64,000 nucleotides of DNA from CAVVAL01 sp963742725 (GCA_963742725.1 CAVUMX010000003.1:496001-560000), one strand, 5' to 3'; positions 30,015-39,325 are shown, counted from the stretch's first letter. The notes: a model not told the origin generated them from the sequence alone. Numbers and translations are program-made.

Positions 30015-33000
30015 TCACGCGGTGTCGGGGACGCTCGCGAGCGCGGTGAGGCGCGGGACGCTCGCCAGGTGGCCGCCGGCGACGGCGAGGTCGAGAGCCC
30101 GCCGGGCGAGGTCCGGCGCCTGGGGGACGCCCGTGGCGGCGGCGACCTCGGCTTCGGCGAGACGCGCCTCGTAGTGGCCGAGCGGCGGCCCGATCCGGAG
30201 TGCCTCCGCGGCGAGTTCGCGACCCGACTCGTACTGCCCGAGCGCGAGCCGTACCAGCGCGAGCCGCGCGCACGCCCACGACGCGAACAGGTCGAGGTGT
30301 TCGGACAGCAGACGGGACTGGTCGTACGCCGACTCCGCTCCGGGCAGGTCGCCGGCCGCCTCCCTCGCGATGCCGACGGCCCGCAGTGCGGTCGCGGTCC
30401 AGCCCCGGTGCCCCACCCGACGCGCGATCGCGAGCGATTCGTCGGCGCTCTCCGCCGCCTCGCCGACCCGTCCGAGCGCCGCCAGTGCCTCGGTGCGGTG
30501 CCACAGGCAGTACGCCTGGTCCTCGGGGTGCCCGAGCTGCCTGGTGAGGTCGAGCGCCGCGTCGATCTCGACGAGGCCGCGCGCCGGGTCGGCCAGGAAG
30601 ACGAGCGCGTGCCCGCGGGTCGCGCGCGGCGTGTGCGACCGCACGAGATCCCCGGTGTGGTGGAGCAACCGGGCCACCCGGCCGAAGGCGTCGGCCGCCT
30701 CCCGGACCTGGCCGTCGAGGAACATCGCCATCGCGCGCCCGTCGAGGATCCCGGCGACGCCGCGCGGGTCACCCAACTCCTCGAACAGCCGCAGCGCTTC
30801 CTCGGTACGGGACCGCGACCGCTCGGCGTCGCCGGTGTTCATGTCGATGATCGCCGCCACGGCCAGTGCCTCGGCCCGCGCCGCCCGATCGTCCCCGGAT
30901 TCGGTGAGCGCGAGGGCCGCGAGGTCGGACGCGTGCACCATGTCCTCGGCCCCGGACGCGAGGCGGGCCGAGCGGGCGAGGATGCGCGCCCGCCCTGATC
31001 CGGCCGGCGTCCGCGCGAGGGCGTCCCGCAGGTCCCGGCGCGCGCTCGGCAGATCGCCACGCCGTGCGGCCGCTTCCGCGCGGGCACACAGCAGCCGGAC
31101 GCGCGTCGCCGCGTCGCCGTCCAGATCGAGGCCGGTGCGGGCGAGCTGTTCGGCCTCCGCGTCGGCGTACCGGTCGAGTTCCGCCTCGGCGGCGTCGGCG
31201 TACGCGCGGCCCGCAGCGGCCCCGTCGCCGGCGCCTTCCAGGTGCCGGGCGCGTTCCGTCGCCTCGGACAGCACGGCGGCGAGGAGACCGTGGAGGCGGA
31301 TGCGTTCCACGGGGGAGAGGCCAGCGACGACCGTCTCCCCGATGGCGTCGTGCGCGGGCAGCCAGCCGCGGTCGCCGAGGCGGACGAGTCCGGCTACCGA
31401 CAGCCGGGCGAGCTGGTCGAGCGCCTGCTGCTCGCTGGTCCCGCTGGCGGCGCCGAGGAGTCCGGCGGAGACCTCCCGGCACACCAGCGCGAGCAGCGCC
31501 AGCACCTCCCTGGCCTGCGGCGGCTGGCGGTCGACGCGTGCGCTGATCGACCGCTTCTGCCCGGTCCGAGCCGCGTCACGGGCCAGCGCGATCGCGTCCG
31601 GCGCCGCCACCCCGGTGCTCGTAGCCCCGGTGCTCGCGTCCACCGCGCCCTCGCGGGCGAGTTCCCGCAGGACCTCCGAAACGGCGAGCGGCGTGCCGTC
31701 CGTCTCGCGGGAGATCGTGTCGGCGAGGTCCGGGTCCGCGACGAGTTCGGCGACGGCGGCCGGGGTCAGGGCGCCGAGCGTGATCCGGACCAGCGCGTGG
31801 TTCCCCGCGAGGGTGTCGACGAACGTCGCCGGTGGGGACCCCGGGATGAGTTCGTCGCTGCGTGCGGCGAGCACGAGCCGAAGCTCCGGCACGCGATCGA
31901 CGAGGACGTGCAGGAGCGCGAGGCTGGTGGCGTCGGCCCACTGCAGGTCGTCGACGCAGAGGACGGCACCGGCCCGCGCGACGGTCGTCAGCAGCCGGAC
32001 GGCCCCTTCCATCGCCAGGGCCCGGTGGCTCTCGGACGACATCGGCGACGCCGGTACCGGCCGGATCTCCTGCAACTCGGGGACGATGTCGATCAGCGCC
32101 TGGGCCGACCGGTCCGGGACGGCGCGCGCGGCGTCCGGATCCAGGGCGAGGGCCTCCCGGAGCATTCCGCGTGCGAGCCCCCACGGCTCGTCCCGCTCGG
32201 CGAGGAACGCGGTGGCGCGCAGCACCGGCGCCGAGGCCCGCGCGGCGAACTCGGTCAGCAGCCGGGACTTCCCGGCGCCGGACGGGCCGAAGATCCCGAC
32301 CGGTGCGCCGCCGGCGAGCAGGGTCGTGAGTTCCCGGGCGCGACCGACGAACGGCAGCTGATCCGGACGGCGCTTCGGCGCGGGTGCGGCCGGCTCGGCG
32401 CGGAGGATGCGTTGTTCCAGGTCGCGGGCGGCGTCCGTCGGGTCCAGGCCCAGCTCGTCGGCGAGGCGACGGCGGTACGCGGCGAGTGCGGCGAGCGCGG
32501 CCGTCCGGTCACCGCGCGCCGTGAGCGCCTGGACGAGGAGGAGCTGCGCGCTTTCCCGGAGCGGCTCCCGCGCTACCGCTCGTTCCGCGCAGGAGACGGC
32601 GGTGGCGGGCTCACCGGACGCCAGCGCCGCCGTGGCCGCGGCCTCCAGCGTTTCGAGATAGATGCTGGTCAGGTCGGTACGCCGGGCCTGTGCCCAGTCC
32701 TCGTAGAGGTCTTCGGGCAGCGGTTCGCCGGACCACAGGTCGAGGGCGGCTAGCAGCTCGCGCAGGGCCGCCTGCGCCTGGCCCGCGGCGAGCAGGGCTC
32801 GACCGGCGCTGGCCCGCACGGTGAACTCCTCGGCGTCGAGCGTGCACGTGCCGACGGCGTCGAAGAAGTAGCCGCCGGGGCCGGTGCCGATGAGCCGGGC
32901 GTCGCCGAGCGCCTTCCGCGCCCGCGCCACCAGGACGTTGAGGTTCGCGTCCGGATCGGCGGGCGGGTGTTCCGGCCACAGCGCGTCGATCAGCACGTCG

Positions 33001-33137
33001 CGCGGCACCAGCGCGCCCGGCCGGGTCGCGAGCACCCGCACCAGCCGGCCGGTCAGCCTGCCGCGGAACTCGGTGGGCGGGACCTCGACGCCGTCCCGCC
33101 GCACCGAGAAACGGCCGAGAAGCCGCACCTCGATCAC
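30015..33137 (-). CDS. AfsR/SARP-type regulator with ATPase and TPR domains
   Basis: This 1040-residue regulator has an OmpR-like winged helix (about 1-95), a bacterial transcriptional activator domain (about 97-245), a STAND ATPase with Walker A GPSGAGKSRL and Walker B AVLCVDDLQWADATS, and long TPR-like repeats to the end. SARP proteins bind direct repeats in target promoters and activate secondary metabolism or secreted-enzyme genes. The start is the GTG at 33137. It is flanked by the subtilase downstream and the cupin-PPOX pair divergently, with similar short motifs in both control regions, so these are candidate targets. ATP- or phosphorylation-dependence is inferred from the family. Confidence 0.9.
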   Translation of the reverse strand: MIEVRLLGRFSVRRDGVEVPPTEFRGRLTGRLVRVLATRPGALVPRDVLIDALWPEHPPADPDANLNVLVARARKALGDARLIGTGPGGYFFDAVGTCTLDAEEFTVRASAGRALLAAGQAQAALRELLAALDLWSGEPLPEDLYEDWAQARRTDLTSIYLETLEAAATAALASGEPATAVSCAERAVAREPLRESAQLLLVQALTARGDRTAALAALAAYRRRLADELGLDPTDAARDLEQRILRAEPAAPAPKRRPDQLPFVGRARELTTLLAGGAPVGIFGPSGAGKSRLLTEFAARASAPVLRATAFLAERDEPWGLARGMLREALALDPDAARAVPDRSAQALIDIVPELQEIRPVPASPMSSESHRALAMEGAVRLLTTVARAGAVLCVDDLQWADATSLALLHVLVDRVPELRLVLAARSDELIPGSPPATFVDTLAGNHALVRITLGALTPAAVAELVADPDLADTISRETDGTPLAVSEVLRELAREGAVDASTGATSTGVAAPDAIALARDAARTGQKRSISARVDRQPPQAREVLALLALVCREVSAGLLGAASGTSEQQALDQLARLSVAGLVRLGDRGWLPAHDAIGETVVAGLSPVERIRLHGLLAAVLSEATERARHLEGAGDGAAAGRAYADAAEAELDRYADAEAEQLARTGLDLDGDAATRVRLLCARAEAAARRGDLPSARRDLRDALARTPAGSGRARILARSARLASGAEDMVHASDLAALALTESGDDRAARAEALAVAAIIDMNTGDAERSRSRTEEALRLFEELGDPRGVAGILDGRAMAMFLDGQVREAADAFGRVARLLHHTGDLVRSHTPRATRGHALVFLADPARGLVEIDAALDLTRQLGHPEDQAYCLWHRTEALAALGRVGEAAESADESLAIARRVGHRGWTATALRAVGIAREAAGDLPGAESAYDQSRLLSEHLDLFASWACARLALVRLALGQYESGRELAAEALRIGPPLGHYEARLAEAEVAAATGVPQAPDLARRALDLAVAGGHLASVPRLTALASVPDTA

Positions 33138-33164
33138 ACCGTCATCGTGCCTGCTATCTCCGTG

Positions 33165-33195
33165 CAGGGGAATTGCAAGGTGCCGCGCCTAGCGT
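33165..33195. promoter_or_regulatory. Divergent SARP/cupin promoter region
   Basis: CAGGGGAATTGC at 33165-33176 lies between the SARP and cupin genes; on the minus strand it reads like the motif before the subtilase gene. A -10-like TAGCGT at 33190-33195 fits the cupin gene, 35 bases before its ATG. Confidence 0.4.
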
Positions 33196-33230
33196 CCAGA
33201 CGTCCGCATCTTCTGACCTGGAGGAACGTG

Positions 33231-33593
33231 ATGAGGCACGAAACAGAGCACGGCAGCTTCGACAAGCCGGACGAGACACGCGACTTCCCGAACGGCCGCG
33301 CCGAGATCCTGAACATCGGCGACGGGCAGGTCGGGCGGTTCGTGTTCGAACCGGGATGGCGCTGGTCGAACGACGTCAAACCGATCGCCGGGACGGTCAC
33401 CTGCGAAGCGCCGCACTTCCAGTACCACCTCAGCGGCACGCTGGCGATCCTCATGGAGGACGGCACCGAGCTGCTCGCCGGCCCCGGCGACATCACGTCC
33501 CTGCCGCGCGGGCACGACGCCTGGGTCGTCGGCGACGAGCCGGTCGTGGTCGTCGACTGGTACGGCGCCAGCAACTACGCGAAGAACAGCTGA
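33231..33593 (+). CDS. Small cupin-domain protein
   Basis: This 120-residue single-domain cupin has FVFEPGWRWSNDVKPIAGTVTCEAPHFQYHLSG as its first motif region (given here as FVFEPGWRW and CEAPHFQYHLSG) and LLAGPGDITSLPRGHDAWVVGDEP as the second (GPGDITSLPRGHDAW). The usual metal-binding His pair of motif 1 is partly kept (PHFQYH). The role, such as small-molecule binding or oxygenation, is not determined. The ATG at 33231 is preceded by GGAGGA. Its stop overlaps the next start by one base (TGATG), so it is co-translated with the PPOX protein. Confidence 0.82.
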   Translation: MRHETEHGSFDKPDETRDFPNGRAEILNIGDGQVGRFVFEPGWRWSNDVKPIAGTVTCEAPHFQYHLSGTLAILMEDGTELLAGPGDITSLPRGHDAWVVGDEPVVVVDWYGASNYAKNS

Positions 33594-34177
33594 TGTTCCA
33601 CGCGGGCAGCCGGGAGCTCCAGGAAGGCTTCGACACGACGCGGATCGCCGACCGCATCGAGGAGCGCCTCGTCCACGACACGATCGAGGCCGGCGAGCGG
33701 GCGTTCATCGAAGGCGTCGACATGTTCTTCCTGGCGACCGCCGACGAGCTCGGCCGGCCGACCTGCTCGTACAAGGGCGGCGACCCGGGCTTCGTCACGG
33801 TCGTCGACGCCCGCACGCTCGCGTTCCCGAACTACGACGGCAACGGCATGTTCCTCTCGCTGGGGAACGTCCTGCGCAATCCCGAGGTCGGACTGCTCTT
33901 CCTCGACCTCGAACGGGGGCAGCGGATGCGGGTGCACGGCGCCGCGTCGATCGATCCCGAGGATCCGTTGCTCACGGCGTACCCGGGCGCCCAGCTGGTC
34001 GTCCGGGTACGTGTCCGGGAGGTGTTCCCGAACTGCCCGCGCTACGTCCACCGCTACCAGCTCGTGCGGCGGTCGTCGTTCGTGCCGCGCGCCGGATCGA
34101 CACCGCCGGTGCCGGACTGGAAGCGCGCGGACTGGGCACGCGACGCGCTCCCGGCCGACGACCCCGCCCGCGCCTGA
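33593..34177 (+). CDS. Pyridoxamine 5'-phosphate oxidase family protein
   Basis: This 194-residue protein has the split-barrel flavin-binding fold of the PPOX family: FFLATADELGRPTCSYKGGDPGF (key part ATADELGRPTCSYKG), then LAFPNYDGNGMFLSLGNVLRNPEVGLLF with the conserved N and NP residues. Such proteins bind FMN or F420 and reduce or oxidise small molecules; many are not true PdxH enzymes. It starts at the ATG overlapping the cupin stop. The pair is divergent from the SARP regulator. A dispersed hairpin element begins 8 bases after the stop. Confidence 0.85.
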   Translation: MFHAGSRELQEGFDTTRIADRIEERLVHDTIEAGERAFIEGVDMFFLATADELGRPTCSYKGGDPGFVTVVDARTLAFPNYDGNGMFLSLGNVLRNPEVGLLFLDLERGQRMRVHGAASIDPEDPLLTAYPGAQLVVRVRVREVFPNCPRYVHRYQLVRRSSFVPRAGSTPPVPDWKRADWARDALPADDPARA

Positions 34178-34185
34178 CCGTTCGA

Positions 34186-34230
34186 TTTCGGGTGGGAATG
34201 TGGACCCTGGCTCCCCGATCCCACCCGAAA
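34186..34230. repeat. Dispersed hairpin element, copy 1
   Basis: Perfect 12-base arms TTTCGGGTGGGA (34186-34197) and TCCCACCCGAAA (34219-34230) enclose a 21-base loop. The copy at 40542-40588 has different outer arms but the same loop length, 15 of 21 identical loop bases and the same GGTGGGA/TCCCACC inner arms. It lies between convergent genes and may also act as a bidirectional terminator. Confidence 0.75.
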
Positions 34231-34234
34231 CGGG

Positions 34235-34603
34235 CTACTCGGGGGCGTGGCAGACGGCTTCGACGTTGTTGCCGTCCGGGTCGCGGACGAACGCGCCGAA
34301 GTACGTCGCGTGGTACTCGGGCCAGACCTTGGGCGCGTGCAGCACCTCGGCACCGAGACCGGCGGCGGTGTCGTGGAACGCGACGACGGCGGCCCGGTCG
34401 GGGGCCTTGAACGCGATGTGCATCTCGCGGGCGGCGGTGCCGGTGGTCACCGGGCCGATCCAGAAGTCCGGGAAGTCGGTGCCGTACCCGATGACCTGCC
34501 CGTATTCGAGGATCCGCCGGCCGCCGAGCGGGGCGAGCACGGCGTCGTAGAACGCGGCGCTGGCCTGGACGTCGGCGGCCTGGATCGAGAGGTGGTCAAG
34601 CAT
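34235..34603 (-). CDS. VOC family protein
   Basis: This 122-residue protein of the glyoxalase/bleomycin-resistance/dioxygenase superfamily has two beta-alpha-beta-beta-beta units: MLDHLSIQAADVQASAAFY at the start and YFGAFVRDPDGNNVEAVCH at the end. The first His (residue 4) and the terminal Glu of NNVEAV are likely metal ligands. The substrate is unknown. It is monocistronic, with a hairpin element beyond its stop and a hairpin terminator of the neighbouring gene just upstream. Confidence 0.85.
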   Translation of the reverse strand: MLDHLSIQAADVQASAAFYDAVLAPLGGRRILEYGQVIGYGTDFPDFWIGPVTTGTAAREMHIAFKAPDRAAVVAFHDTAAGLGAEVLHAPKVWPEYHATYFGAFVRDPDGNNVEAVCHAPE

Positions 34604-34625
34604 CCGCTCAGCCTGTCACACCCGT

Positions 34626-34658
34626 GGCCGGAGGCACGGACGTTCCGTGCCCCCGGCC
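34626..34658 (-). terminator. Hairpin after secreted hydrolase gene
   Basis: GGCCGGAGGCACGGA at 34626-34640 pairs with 34644-34658, with one mismatch and a 3-base loop. It lies 9 bases past the stop of the minus-strand TAP-like hydrolase. Confidence 0.65.
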
Positions 34659-34666
34659 AGTACGGG

Positions 34667-36184
34667 CTACCGGCAGGTCTGGTCGCGGGCGGGCAGCACG
34701 CCGCTGGCCAGGTAGGCGTTGACGGCGCCGTCGACGCACGCGTTGCCGTACTCGCCGTAGGTGCCGTGCGTGTTGACGTCCGCCAGGGTCACGAGCCGCG
34801 ACCCGGACAGCAGGCCGTGCACGTTCTGGGCGTGCTCGTACACCGTGCGGGTGTCCCCGGTCGAGGCGACGAGCAGGGCCGGCACGTCGTTGCTGATCTC
34901 GGCCGGCTCCTCGACCGGCGCCCCCCAGTACGAGCACGGGCTGATCGTGTTCACCAACCCGCCGAACGTCGGCAGGCTGCGCCGGCTGCGCTGGATCTCG
35001 CGCCAGTACACGTCCGGGTCGCGCGGGACGGCGACGTCGCCGCACAGGATCGCCGTCTGCACGCTGGCGTACTGCGAGTCCTCGCCGGTCTGGACGTAGC
35101 GGATGTTCTCCGCCAGCCACGGGGTGGATCCGGCGTGCCCGTTCCGGGCGGCGTCGTGGAGGGCGCGGGCCGCCTGGGCGAGTTCCGTGCGAGGTCCGTC
35201 CCGGTCGTCGACCAGGCCGATGTAGACGACCAGCGGCAGGACGTGGTCGTCCACGCTCTGGTCACCCACCCGCAGCGGACGGGTCCCGGACGCCCTGATC
35301 ACCTTCCGCACCGTCGCCACCACGGCGTCCGCCGTGCGGCCGAGGCCGTAGGTGCCGTGGCGCGCGGCGGCCCAGCCGGCCCAGTCCCGCAGCGCGCGCT
35401 CGCCGGCGGGTCCGCTGTCGACCAGCAGCCGCCCGCCGTACCTGCGGGGATCGACGACGCCGTCCAGCACGACCCGGTCCGCCCGGTCGGGGAACATCTG
35501 CGTGTAGACCATGCCGAGGTACGACCCGTACGAGTAGCCCAGGTACGACAGCCGGCGCTCGCCGAGCGCACCCCGGATGACGTCCATGTCCCGGACGGTG
35601 TTGCGGGTCGTCACGTGCGGGAGCACGTCGGCGTGGAACCGGCACCGGCGCGCGAGGTCGCGCTGGAACGCGGCCGTCCGGTCGAAGTCGGCCCGGGTGC
35701 GGCCAGGCGCCCGGACGAACGTGCTGGTCGGCCACGCGCAGTCCAGCGGCGAACTCCGCCCGACGAACCGTGGGTCCATCCCGATCAGGTCGAACCGCTT
35801 GCCGGTCTCCTTCATGTGCTTCCCGGTGCCCAGCGGCATGTCGACGGACGGCCCGCCCGGCCCGCCCCCGTTGAGGAGCAGCGCGCCGATCCGCCGGGCC
35901 GTATCGCTGGCCTTGAGCCGGGACACCGCCACCGTGATCGTCCGGCCGCCGGGGTCGCGGTAGTCCAGCGGCACGGTGAAGTCGGCGCACCGGGCGCCGG
36001 CCCTGTCCAGCTCGGCGCCGGTCTCATCGGACGGGTTGAGCTGGCATTTCTTCCATTCGACGTCCTGCTGGTAGTACCGCCGCAGCCCTTCGTCGGCCTG
36101 TGCCGGCGCGGGTGCGACCGCCGGTGCGACTGCGGCTGTGACAGTGGTCAGGGCCAGCGTGGCCACGAGTACGAGTGCACGCAT
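34667..36184 (-). CDS. Secreted TAP-like alpha/beta hydrolase (tripeptidyl aminopeptidase type)
   Basis: This 505-residue secreted alpha/beta hydrolase resembles streptomycete tripeptidyl aminopeptidases. A signal peptide (about 1-32) precedes the mature start DEGLRRYYQQDVEWKKC. The oxyanion motif LLNGGGPGGPS, the nucleophile elbow GYSYG and a C-terminal TAP-like domain with the catalytic His in NTHGTYG are visible; the Cys pairs near both ends suit an exported enzyme. I start at the ATG at 36184 because GAAGGAGA lies 7 bases upstream; the frame runs further but through the neighbour gene. It sits 11 bases after a serine hydrolase gene, so both are probably co-transcribed and act on peptides outside the cell. 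Confidence 0.88.
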   Translation of the reverse strand: MRALVLVATLALTTVTAAVAPAVAPAPAQADEGLRRYYQQDVEWKKCQLNPSDETGAELDRAGARCADFTVPLDYRDPGGRTITVAVSRLKASDTARRIGALLLNGGGPGGPSVDMPLGTGKHMKETGKRFDLIGMDPRFVGRSSPLDCAWPTSTFVRAPGRTRADFDRTAAFQRDLARRCRFHADVLPHVTTRNTVRDMDVIRGALGERRLSYLGYSYGSYLGMVYTQMFPDRADRVVLDGVVDPRRYGGRLLVDSGPAGERALRDWAGWAAARHGTYGLGRTADAVVATVRKVIRASGTRPLRVGDQSVDDHVLPLVVYIGLVDDRDGPRTELAQAARALHDAARNGHAGSTPWLAENIRYVQTGEDSQYASVQTAILCGDVAVPRDPDVYWREIQRSRRSLPTFGGLVNTISPCSYWGAPVEEPAEISNDVPALLVASTGDTRTVYEHAQNVHGLLSGSRLVTLADVNTHGTYGEYGNACVDGAVNAYLASGVLPARDQTCR

Positions 36185-36195
36185 GTCGATCTCCT

Positions 36196-37299
36196 TCACC
36201 GCGCGCAGAGCGCGGTCTCGACGGCGTTCGCGAGGGCGCGGTCGCCCTCCGCCGTGTCCGGTACCTGGTTCGCGACGAGCTGCGCCTGGCGGCCGTCGCC
36301 CGTGGTGCCGCCCCGGGACGCGTAGCCGGGGAACGTTCCGCCGTGCCCCCACCACAGGCCACCGCACGGCAGCGGACTGGAGATCAGCCCGAGCCCGTAC
36401 CGGGCGCCGGGCCACAGCCGCTCCGGGTCCGCCGGCACGGTCCGCTTCATCTCGGCGAGCTGTGCGGCCGGAAGCAGCCGCCCGCCCAGCAGCGCGGCGA
36501 AGAACCGGTTCTCGTCATCCACTGTGGAGATGAGCGCACCGCCCGCGCCGCCGGCGGTCATGCTGAACTCGGTGACATCGCCGTGGCCGGGCCAGTACCC
36601 GCGGTAGTGCGTGCCACGGATGCGGGGCGACTCGCCGGGCCAGTACGTGTCGCGCAGCCGCAGCGGCGCGATGATCCGGCGGGTGATCTCGGTGCCGACC
36701 GGGCGGCCGGTCACACGCTCGACGACCATCCCGGCGAGGACGTAGTTCGTCGTGGAGTAGTGCCACGGTCCGGCCGGTTTCGGCTGCGCCAGTGCCATCG
36801 CCACCAGCTCGCGCGGCTGGTGGCTCCGGTACCGCCACGACTCGACGTTGTCCCAGTCGAGCTGGTCGACGTGGTCGGGCAGGCCGCTGGTGTGCTGGAG
36901 CAGATCGCGGACGGTGATCGTCCGGCCGTCCGGGACGACGCCGGGCAGGTACCGCTCGATGGGCGCGTCCAGCGCGATCCGCCGCTCCGCGACGAGCTGG
37001 AGCACGACCGTCGCGGTGAACGTCTTCGTCGTACTGCCGATCCGGAAGCGGCCGCCGTCGAACATCTCCCGTCCGGTGCGCTGGTCGGCGATGCCGTGCG
37101 TTGCCGTCCACGTGCGGCAGCCCGGTCGGGTCACCGCGATCGCCGCCCCGGAGAGCCCGTGGACGTCGACGGCCGCCGCCAGCGCCCGCGCGGTCGGCCG
37201 CTGGTCCGCGCAGGTCGCGGCGTGTGCTTGAGCGGGTATGAGAACGGCGGCGAGCATCGCCGCCGCGAGTAGTGCTGTCTGCATGGTGGTTTTGTGCAT
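36196..37299 (-). CDS. Secreted class C beta-lactamase-like serine hydrolase / DD-peptidase
   Basis: This 367-residue exported serine hydrolase is of the R61 DD-carboxypeptidase/class C beta-lactamase fold. A signal peptide covers about 1-28. The motif set is STTK (catalytic Ser and Lys, near residue 90), Y-S-T-T-N (Tyr/Asn motif in HYSTTNYVLAG) and GHGGTFPGY in place of KTG. It may trim peptidoglycan peptides or cleave small amides or esters. The ATG at 37299 is preceded by GAGGAGG at good spacing. It is the first gene of a two-gene operon with the TAP-like hydrolase. Confidence 0.88.
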   Translation of the reverse strand: MHKTTMQTALLAAAMLAAVLIPAQAHAATCADQRPTARALAAAVDVHGLSGAAIAVTRPGCRTWTATHGIADQRTGREMFDGGRFRIGSTTKTFTATVVLQLVAERRIALDAPIERYLPGVVPDGRTITVRDLLQHTSGLPDHVDQLDWDNVESWRYRSHQPRELVAMALAQPKPAGPWHYSTTNYVLAGMVVERVTGRPVGTEITRRIIAPLRLRDTYWPGESPRIRGTHYRGYWPGHGDVTEFSMTAGGAGGALISTVDDENRFFAALLGGRLLPAAQLAEMKRTVPADPERLWPGARYGLGLISSPLPCGGLWWGHGGTFPGYASRGGTTGDGRQAQLVANQVPDTAEGDRALANAVETALCAR

Positions 37300-37481
37300 G
37301 GGTGCCTCCTCGGCGGGCCGACGCCCCGTGCACCGGCCTGCCGTGAACGCTAGGAACTGCGAGACGCCGGATCGTCGGCCGCGCGATCCATCCGGCGGCG
37401 CCCCGCACGACGCGTCGCGCCACTTTCGAGGCGCGGCCCGGCTCCTCCCAGGGGGCGAGGCGTGGCCGTGACCAGCGCCTC

Positions 37482-37487
37482 TACGCT
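37482..37487 (+). promoter_or_regulatory. -10 box of probable leaderless histidine kinase gene
   Basis: TACGCT lies 6 bases before the ATG at 37494, and no ribosome-binding site fits between them, which suggests a leaderless mRNA. Confidence 0.45.
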
Positions 37488-37493
37488 CGAACG

Positions 37494-38651
37494 ATGGGGA
37501 TGGCGCCGCGACCGTGGCTGGCTTCGCGACCGTGGCTCACCGATGCGGCCGCGGCCGCCGGAGCCGCCGCCGTCTTCCTCGTCTTCCAGTTCCGCGAGGA
37601 GCCCGACGACGTCACGCCGTGGCTGCTCGTCCTGATCGCGCTCCAGACCCTGCCGCTGGCGTTGCGCCGGCGCGCGCCGTGGCCGGTGCTGCTCGCCGTG
37701 ACGGTGGGCTATGCGCTCTACCGCTCCACCGATCCGATGCTCTCGCTCGGGCCGCTGTTCCAGGCCGTCGCGGTGTACTCGGTCGCCCGTCACACCACTG
37801 AGACGTGGAGCCGCGCGGCGCCGGTCGTCGCGACGGTCGGGATGCTCGTCCCCGAGTACCTCGTGCGGTACCGGGTGAGCGACCTCGGGCCGGTCGAACT
37901 GGTCGTCCTCGACGCGGTGCTGGTACTGGCCCTGTTCGCCACGCTGTGGAAGCTCGGCGCCAGCCAGCGCCGCATTCGCGCCGACGCCGACGCGTTGCGC
38001 GACCTCACCGTCCGTCTCCGCGCGGAGAAGGAGGTCAGCGCGGAGCGGGCCGCCGCCGCCGAGCGGGCCCGGATCGCCCGCGACCTGCACGACATCGTGG
38101 CCCACCACGTCAGCGCGATCGCCGTCCAGGCCCGGGCCACCGCCGAGATCGTCACGCCGGACGCGCGGCACGGCATCGAGCGGATCGGCACCACCGCCGA
38201 TGCTGCCCTGGAGGAGATGCGGCGGATGATCGGGCTCCTGGCCACCGGACCGGACGACGAACCGTCGCTCGCGCACCTCGATCGCCTGACCGCCGCGATC
38301 GACGGTGCCGGCGGCCGGGTGACGCTCGTGGCCGACGACTCGGCCACCACCGCGCCGCAGGCCGTCCAGGTCTCGGCGTACCGGATCCTGCAGGAGGCGC
38401 TGACCAATGTGCTCAAACACGCGGGCCCGACGGACGTCGGCGTCGAGCTTCGCCGGGAGCCGACCGCACTCGTGCTCACCGTCCGCAATGGATGTTCCGG
38501 ATCGGCGAACAGGCCGGTTGGCGGGGCCGGGATGGGTCTGATCGGCATGCGCGAGCGGGTGGCCGTGTTCGGCGGCAGCCTGCACGCGGGCCCGCTGCCG
38601 GAGGGCGGCTGGCTCGTCCGGGCCACCCTGCCGTTCGGGGCGCCGGCATGA
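37494..38651 (+). CDS. NarL-type sensor histidine kinase
   Basis: This 385-residue membrane sensor kinase has four to five hydrophobic spans in the first about 150 residues, a short coiled coil (RADADALRDLTVRLRAEKE), and a HisKA_3 domain with the phospho-accepting His199 in RIARDLHDIVAHHVSAI. The HATPase domain shows the N-box RILQEALTNVLKHA and G-box GGAGMGLIGMRERV. There is no extracellular sensor domain of any size, so it probably senses through its membrane part. It overlaps its response regulator by four bases (ATGA). The signal is unknown. Confidence 0.92.
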   Translation: MGMAPRPWLASRPWLTDAAAAAGAAAVFLVFQFREEPDDVTPWLLVLIALQTLPLALRRRAPWPVLLAVTVGYALYRSTDPMLSLGPLFQAVAVYSVARHTTETWSRAAPVVATVGMLVPEYLVRYRVSDLGPVELVVLDAVLVLALFATLWKLGASQRRIRADADALRDLTVRLRAEKEVSAERAAAAERARIARDLHDIVAHHVSAIAVQARATAEIVTPDARHGIERIGTTADAALEEMRRMIGLLATGPDDEPSLAHLDRLTAAIDGAGGRVTLVADDSATTAPQAVQVSAYRILQEALTNVLKHAGPTDVGVELRREPTALVLTVRNGCSGSANRPVGGAGMGLIGMRERVAVFGGSLHAGPLPEGGWLVRATLPFGAPA

Positions 38652-39325
38652 CGATCCGGGTGCTGCTGGCCGACGACCAGGAGATGATCCGCACCGCGCT
38701 GCGCATGGTGATCGACCGGCGCGAGGACCTGACCGTCGTCGGCGAGGCGGCGGACGGTTCGGAGGCCGTCGCGGCCGCGCTCGCCCTGCGTCCGGACGTC
38801 GTGGTGATGGACGTCCGGATGCCCGGCGTCAACGGCGTGGACGCGACCCGCCGCCTGCACGCGGCCTGGCCGGACGGGCAGCAGCCGCCGCGCGTCCTCG
38901 TGCTCACCACGTTCGACCTGGACGAGTACGTGCACGCCGCGCTGCGGGCCGGGGCGAGCGGTTTCCTGCTCAAGAACGTCTCGCCGGACCAGCTCGCCGA
39001 CGGGATCCGCACCGTGGCCGCCGGCGACGCGATGCTGGCGCCCAGCGTCACCCGCCGGCTCATCCGGACGTTCGCCTCGGTGCCGGAACCGCTGATCACC
39101 GGCCCGGCGCCGGACGGCCGGTTCGACGCGCTGACCCCTCGGGAACGCGACGTCCTCACGCTCGTCGCGCGGGGCCTGTCCAACGGCCAGATCGCCGACG
39201 AACTCGCCGTGACGGAGACGAGCGTCAAGAGCCGGGTACGCCGGATCCTGCGGCGGCTGGGGCTCGACAACCGGGTCCAGGCGGCGCTGCTCGCGCACGA
39301 GGCCGGGATTACAGGCCGTGAGTGA
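38648..39325 (+). CDS. NarL/LuxR-type response regulator
   Basis: This 225-residue response regulator has a receiver domain (about 1-120, phospho-acceptor Asp55 in VVVMDVRMPG, conserved Lys in GFLLKNVSP) and a C-terminal LuxR helix-turn-helix (LTPRERDVLTLVARGLSNGQ). The recognition helix reads TETSVKSRVRRIL. It starts at the ATG overlapping the kinase stop. Its end overlaps the convergent LCP gene by 17 bases, so antisense effects between the two transcripts are possible. Confidence 0.94.
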   Translation: MTIRVLLADDQEMIRTALRMVIDRREDLTVVGEAADGSEAVAAALALRPDVVVMDVRMPGVNGVDATRRLHAAWPDGQQPPRVLVLTTFDLDEYVHAALRAGASGFLLKNVSPDQLADGIRTVAAGDAMLAPSVTRRLIRTFASVPEPLITGPAPDGRFDALTPRERDVLTLVARGLSNGQIADELAVTETSVKSRVRRILRRLGLDNRVQAALLAHEAGITGRE

